From contig JAGTTD010000014.1 of assembly GCA_018398585.1 (NCBI GenBank), positions 22,505,387 through 22,569,386 on the forward strand: DNA of 64,000 bases. The letters run 5' to 3'. Shown piece by piece: positions 59,512 to 64,000 of this stretch (the stretch's first letter is position 1; every line of letters begins with the position of its first letter). The notes beneath the pieces were generated by a model. That model made no database searches and was not told the DNA's origin. It worked only from the letters and a program-made list of their open reading frames with translations. The position numbers and the translations under genes were made by a program. This DNA comes from Simmondsia chinensis. Taxonomy: Eukaryota; Streptophyta; Magnoliopsida; Caryophyllales; Simmondsiaceae.

Positions 59512-60105
59512 AACGTACTGAGGTTGGGTTCATTGAGGGAGGATGAAGACAATCGCACTATCGATACGTCAGACGGCGGCACAACAACTCCCCCGCTAGC
59601 GTAAACTAATTTCTTATTGTTGAACGTCCATATCTTGTTTGTATTTTTTAATAAATATATTTGTACTTTTAAATAGTAGGAGTCAATTGCTGTAGTTGTA
59701 TTTGTACCATTATTTACTATTATTTATTATATATTTTATTTTATTACATATATTTAGCACTATTAATGATTGTGATGGATTGTATTTGTATCTTATATTA
59801 TTCATCAATGAATTATAATAATTTTTGTACAAAACGAATTTGTATTTTTTAATTTTACATATTGTTTAAAAAACCAGAAAAGGAGGGACCGGGCCAACTC
59901 AGGCCCGGCCCGGCTGACCCCAGAGGCTAGGACCCAGGCCCGGCCCGGGCCCGACATGATTCGACCCGATCTTTTAGGGTATATGATTAATTTGGGTAAC
60001 CGATTTTTTAGATCACATTGTGGGTAATGATTTTGTGATTTGAATGTTTCAAATACCCAAACCGAAATACATTTTGGATGGGTACCCGACCCATGCTCAC
60101 CCCTG
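59030..60105 (+). mobile_element. 3' part of an hAT transposon
   Basis: A transposase C-terminal remnant (to 59511) is followed by a GC-rich subterminal patch (GGCCCGG repeats, 59880-59960) and the right end ATGCTCACCCCTG at 60093-60105, whose complement CAGGGGTGAGCAT is a typical hAT terminus. The candidate 8-bp duplication is CGGCACAA, but the left end was not found. Confidence 0.65.
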
Positions 60106-60594
60106 CGGCACAACACTTGTCCCACTCCCATATTAGGGTTTCTCATATCATAATATTAACCGTGTAGTGCGAGAGAGTAGTACACAACATTTTTTCTTTT
60201 TCTTTTTTTTTTAATAAAAAGAGTAAAAACAAAAACTGTCAAGTAAAAGATCAACTTAAAAAAAGGAGGTAATGGAAATTAGATAGGAGTAGGAGAGATA
60301 TATGGGAAGTTGACCAAGTCTCCCTCCGTGTTCTTTTTTTATTTATTTGTTATTTAACTAAGCTTGCATGATTTAAACAAGTCAAAGAGAAAGAAGTATA
60401 CAAATTTGCTTTCCCACCTTTTAGAACATTTATGTTGATTACAAGATTTGATGCTACTTGAACAAAATTGAAGCACATGAACAAAATTGAAGCACATTAG
60501 CCCCAAAGTCCAATACATTCAAATTAATCAATCCCAAATGCAGTTGATCTAATCTAACTCAAATATAAGTTAATCGAACTCAAATAAACACCGT

Positions 60595-60621
60595 CCGTGT
60601 ACTGCACAGGAACCTACTAGT
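60595..60621 (+). mobile_element. Helitron 3' terminus (candidate)
   Basis: CCGTGTACTGCACAGG can fold as an imperfect hairpin. It lies 6 bases before CTAGT, followed by T. This matches the Helitron 3' end (hairpin, then CTRRT, inserted before T). No 5' TC terminus or Rep/helicase was found, so it is at most a non-autonomous or partial copy. Confidence 0.4.
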
Positions 60622-61556
60622 TAAATATGCAATTAAATGTTTGAATTGGATTCATATAATATTGCATTACTTTTTGTTAGAAAAATTGCCTTAAAATAGG
60701 AAAATTGCAGTTAAAATTCAGCAAAAAATCCAACAGTAAAAATATGCAATGAAAACAGTGGAATTGTAGCAAAATAATAATAAACAATTCCAACGAAAAA
60801 TAACTAAAAAAAGCAATCAAACTAACACTGAAAGTGGGGAAAGAGGCTACAATACCGGAAAGCAATTAGAACATTCAACGAAGGAAAGAGTAATTAGAAA
60901 GATCTTACAAAATAATAATATCGCGCCGTGGTAAATGCCACGATCCTAAAAACCGATTTCGTCGCTGCTCCGGTGCACACAGTATAACCGGCTGCTGTCC
61001 TCTAGGATTAACGCGATCCAACTCTTAACGTGCACTCATTAATTGCCGGGTAGGAGTGCCTAAGAACTTTGCCCAAAATCTGGATCTGGAACGGTAGAGA
61101 TCGCGATTTATAGGAGTAAACGTTGAATTACTATCATTATAACTGCCATCATTCTCCTCTTTAAAATCCAAAAAAACAAACATGAAGGGCAAGCCATGAG
61201 GAGGATGAAGATCAAATTGGAAGAGAAGATCAAATTGGAAGAGAGAGACTGCAAGGAACAACCCATCTAAATCTATATCTAGAGAGAGAGAGAACTAGGG
61301 AGTTAAATAGTGGGATGTGAATTTAATGAGGTTTTAATTTTCAACGGTAAAATAACGTATGTAATAAATTGCAATGGCTATATTGTTAATAAATTCACAA
61401 CGGTCACAATTTTAATGACATTACGCCGTTTCAGGTAAACGGCTAGTAACGGGTCTTGAAAAATATTTTTCATAAAATAAATGTACCCGTTAAGTAAAAG
61501 AACATTCACACTATTTTTTCAATGTGGGATATAACTTTCCAAAAACTAAAGATTAG
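60622..61556. other. non-coding spacer
   Basis: Contains a GA microsatellite (61281-61293). A minus-strand open frame at 61025-61261 has no recognisable domain. Ends at the LTR of element C. Confidence 0.4.
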
Positions 61557-62035
61557 TGTTAGGTAAATGTCTCAAAATTACTTAGCGCATTAAGGAGAAG
61601 AGCAGTGGAGAGCCCGATCGATCGGGTGGAGCTCGATCGATCGGGAATGTTACGTAAAAGAGGGACGCATCCAGAGAGCGGGCCGATCGATCGGTTAGGA
61701 ACCGATCGATCAGGAAACAGGGTTTCCACGCATCTATAAATACGGACGTAGGGTACGTCATAAGGGATCCAAAGTCAAAGTGAGGTTTTCCCTTTAGCGG
61801 CGCCGCACCAATTAAATTGAGAGTGTGAGAGAATATTGTAATTCTTCTTCTTCTTTTGTTTCAATAATAAAAGCTCCGATCTTCGCCCGTGGTTTTCTCC
61901 CCTTTCGATTGTAAAGGGGTTTCCGCGTAAATCATTGTGTCTATTGTTTCGGTTCTCTTTTAGTCCGATTGTTTCTCATTATTATCGTGGTATTTGAATC
62001 GATTGAGATCCGAGTATATTGTTTATTTCCGCACA
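61557..62035 (+). repeat. 5' LTR of copia element C
   Basis: 479 bp, TGTTAGGTAAATG to TTTCCGCACA. A TATAAATA box lies at 61735-61742 and an AATAAAA signal at 61866-61872, giving a plausible U3/R layout. Four CGATCGATCG palindromes precede the TATA box. Confidence 0.8.
61613..61713. promoter_or_regulatory. two pairs of CGATCGATCG palindromes upstream of the LTR TATA box
   Basis: Copies CCCGATCGATCGGG (61613-61626), CTCGATCGATCGGG (61632-61645), CCGATCGATCGG (61683-61694) and CCGATCGATCAG (61702-61713). Spacing within each pair is 19 bp, and the pairs start 70 bp apart. The last copy is 22 bp before the TATA box. A role as transcription factor sites is inference from position and regularity. 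Confidence 0.6.
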
Positions 62036-62038
62036 AAT

Positions 62039-62050
62039 TGGTATTAGAGC
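62039..62050 (+). promoter_or_regulatory. primer-binding site, initiator-Met tRNA type
   Basis: TGGTATTAGAGC, one base different from the usual TGGTATCAGAGC, three bases after the LTR. Confidence 0.85.
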
Positions 62051-62071
62051 TTGGTTCTTCGAATTGATACA

Positions 62072-64000
62072 AATGCATCAGGTATTAAAACCGAGGTTGA
62101 GAAATTTAATGGTCAGGGAAGCTTTAGCTTATGGCAAGTCCGTGTGAAAGGACTCTTAACTCAGAATGGCTTGAAGAAAGCACTGGAGGGGAAAGAGAAG
62201 AAACCAGAAACGTTGACCGAGGCACAATGGGAAGAGTTGGATGAGAAGGCTCTCACGACTATATAGATGTGTTTGGCTGACGATGTTTTGTCAGAGGTAT
62301 TGGAGATTAAAACCGCAAAGGAGTTATGGGAGAAATTGTTAGACATGTTTTGCCACAAGTCAGTCTCCAATAAACTCGTAGTGAAGCGGCGGTTGTACAC
62401 TTTTGGTATGTCAGAAGGTACATCTCTTAAAAACCATCTTAGCGAATTTACCTCAATTATACATGAATTAAAGGCTTTGGATGATGTCCCTAAGGACGAG
62501 GATCAAGCTACGATATTACTGTGTTCGCTCTCTAATTCGTATAAGGGCTTCATAGAAAGCATGATATACGAAGGTAGGCCAACCATTACTGTTGATGAGG
62601 TAAAAAGAAACCTTGAGAGTAAAGAACGGGTAGATAAAGAATTATCTGACTCGGTGAATGACTCGGGTAGTGGCTTACATGTGAGAGGTAGACCAGAACA
62701 TAGGGGATCCAATGGTGGGAATAAGTCTAGGTCCAAATCTGGACATAAGAACCTGTCGTGTCACTATTGTCACAAGAAAGGGCACATAAAGAAAGACTGT
62801 TACATGTATAAGAATAAATCAAAAGATGGTAACAGGGGTGACCAAGGTAATGACAAGTCCGCTGAGGCTAGTGTTGTAGAGGAGGATAGTGAGGGGGAAT
62901 TTCTATTAGTTGTTGATTCTCAGTCCAGGTCCAAAGATAAGTGGGTCATGGATTCGGGTTGTTCGTTTCATGTTACTCCAAACAGAGACTGGTTCTCCAC
63001 GTATAAGTCTATACAAGGTGGGGTTGTCCTGATGGGTAATGATGCTACTTGTAAGGTAGTGGGTGTTGGATCAGTCCATGTGAGAATGTATGATGGAACT
63101 ATTAGAACCTTGAGTGATGTTCGTCACGTCCCGAATTTGAAAAAGAACTTGATTTCTCTAGGTACCCTTGAATCTAATGGGTACAAGTACACTGCTGAAG
63201 GTGGAGTCATGCGGGTCAGTAAGGGTGCGTTAATTATGATGAAAGGAAATAGGGTTGGTACTTTGTATGAGCTTGCAGGTACAACCGTGACAGGTGTATT
63301 TGCTGTTTCCACATCTGCTATAACAGATGCAGAAATCACAAGACTGTGGCACATGAGAATGGGTCATATTGGTGACAAAGCATTGTCTGAGCTGAGTAAG
63401 AGGGGACTTCTTTGTGGTCAGTCAACAGGACTGATGGAATTCTGTGAGCACTGTATTTATGGGAAGCAGAAGAGAGTCAGCTTCAAGGCAGCAGTGCATC
63501 TGACCAAGGGAACGTTAGACTACATACATTCTGATATGTGGGGACCTTCCAGAGTGGCTTCTAAAGGTGGGTCCAGGTATCTTCTAACGTTTACTGATGA
63601 CTACTCACATAAAGTTTGGGTCTATTTTCTTAAGCAGAAAAATGAAGTGTATGATATCTTCAAGAAGTGGAAAATTCTGCTTGAAAAACAGACAGGGAAG
63701 CCGATTAAGAGGTTGAGGACTGATAATGGTCTTGAGTTTGTCGAAGGGGACTTCACTAAATTTTGTGAAGATCAGGGCATAGTCAGACACAAGACATGTA
63801 CAGGTCGACCTCAGCAAAATGGAGTGGTTGAAAGGTTAAACAGGACGTTACTTGAGAAGGCTTGTTGTATGCTTTCAAATGCAGGTTTAAAGAGAGAATG
63901 GTGGGCAGAAGCAGTTAGCATGGCTTGCTACCTTGTGAACAAGACACCGCATTCTTCATTACAAATGAAGACTCCAGAAGAGGTATGGTCTGGTTCAACT
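62072..64000 (+). pseudogene. copia element C gag-pol, open to window edge except one TAG
   Basis: The gag frame reads ASGIKTEVEKFNGQGSFSLW. TAG at 62264-62266 interrupts it after DEKALTTI, and the frame is then open from 62267 to 64000 (578 codons). Features in order: gag core (KELWEKLLDMF, RRLYTFGMSEGTSLKNHL); zinc knuckle CHYCHKKGHIKKDC (about 62760-62800); protease WVMDSGCSFHVTPNRDW (about 62942); GAG-pre-integrase with LWHMRMGHIGDKALSEL and CEHCIYGKQKRVSF; integrase core with YIHSDMWGP, LRTDNGLEF and NGVVERLNRTLLEKA, so all three catalytic acids are present. The ATG at 62074 is one base out of frame, so a 1-bp deletion at the start is likely. Only these two lesions were seen. Confidence 0.88.

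Larger units (their letters stand above)
61557..64000 (+). mobile_element. Ty1/copia element C (Tork/Tnt1-like), nearly intact, 5' half
   Basis: 5' LTR, primer-binding site, gag, protease, GAG-pre-integrase and most of integrase, running off the right edge. Apart from one TAG and an unclear gag start the frame is open to the edge. It is the least decayed element in the window. The Tork-like assignment rests on the DSGCSFHVTP protease and gag pattern (inference). Confidence 0.9.

Overview
This is nuclear DNA of a flowering plant, probably a eudicot; the species cannot be named from the sequence. Support comes from one plastid-targeted carotenoid gene with spliced exons, and from plant-type Ty1/copia and Ty3/gypsy retrotransposons, L1-type LINEs, SINEs, MITEs, hAT and Helitron remains. 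No prokaryotic gene, CRISPR array, rRNA gene or functional tRNA gene was seen.

The only host gene recognised is zeta-carotene desaturase (ZDS), plus strand, 4068-31303. Eleven exons give 436 in-phase codons including the stop, all with GT-AG borders and no frame damage. The 5' exons (transit peptide and N-terminal FAD-binding motif) must lie left of the window. The fifth intron seen here is 19.3 kb (6289-25570). It has been filled by nested insertions: a decayed gypsy element (7217-20923) split by a Sirevirus-like copia element (11436-19747, TSD CCACT) that itself carries a 34-bp SINE stub; an internally deleted copia element (21128-23114); and a Harbinger-like element (23854-25214) holding a MITE that holds a SINE. 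Two more SINEs and a degenerate LTR element lie in later introns.

Left edge (1-2888): a minus-strand copia fragment with one LTR, interrupted by a Tourist-like MITE (TSD TTA). This is probably also ZDS intron.

Downstream of ZDS (31304-64000) I recognise no host gene. In order: a Mutator-like long-inverted-repeat element (31997-42522) whose left arm is split by a chromodomain gypsy fragment and a decayed L1 LINE; a truncated copia element A (43334-45425); a 5'-truncated LINE with 12-bp TSD (46537-46793); a 1.3-kb MULE-type MITE with a perfect 9-bp TSD (47784-49084); a SINE (50437-50570); a complete but inactivated copia element B (51254-56442, TSD CTCAA); a long-inverted-repeat arm carrying a tRNA-like insertion (57567-57781); an hAT transposase remnant (59030-60105); a Helitron 3' terminus; and the 5' half of a nearly intact copia element C (61557-64000), whose LTR carries four CGATCGATCG palindromes in two evenly spaced pairs.

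The window therefore shows a conserved metabolic gene kept functional while its introns and 3' flank expand by layered transposition. I found no undescribed multi-gene system. The most unusual signals are small: the SINE stub, the paired LTR palindromes, the tRNA-like insertion with a matching empty site, and the large composite inverted-repeat element.
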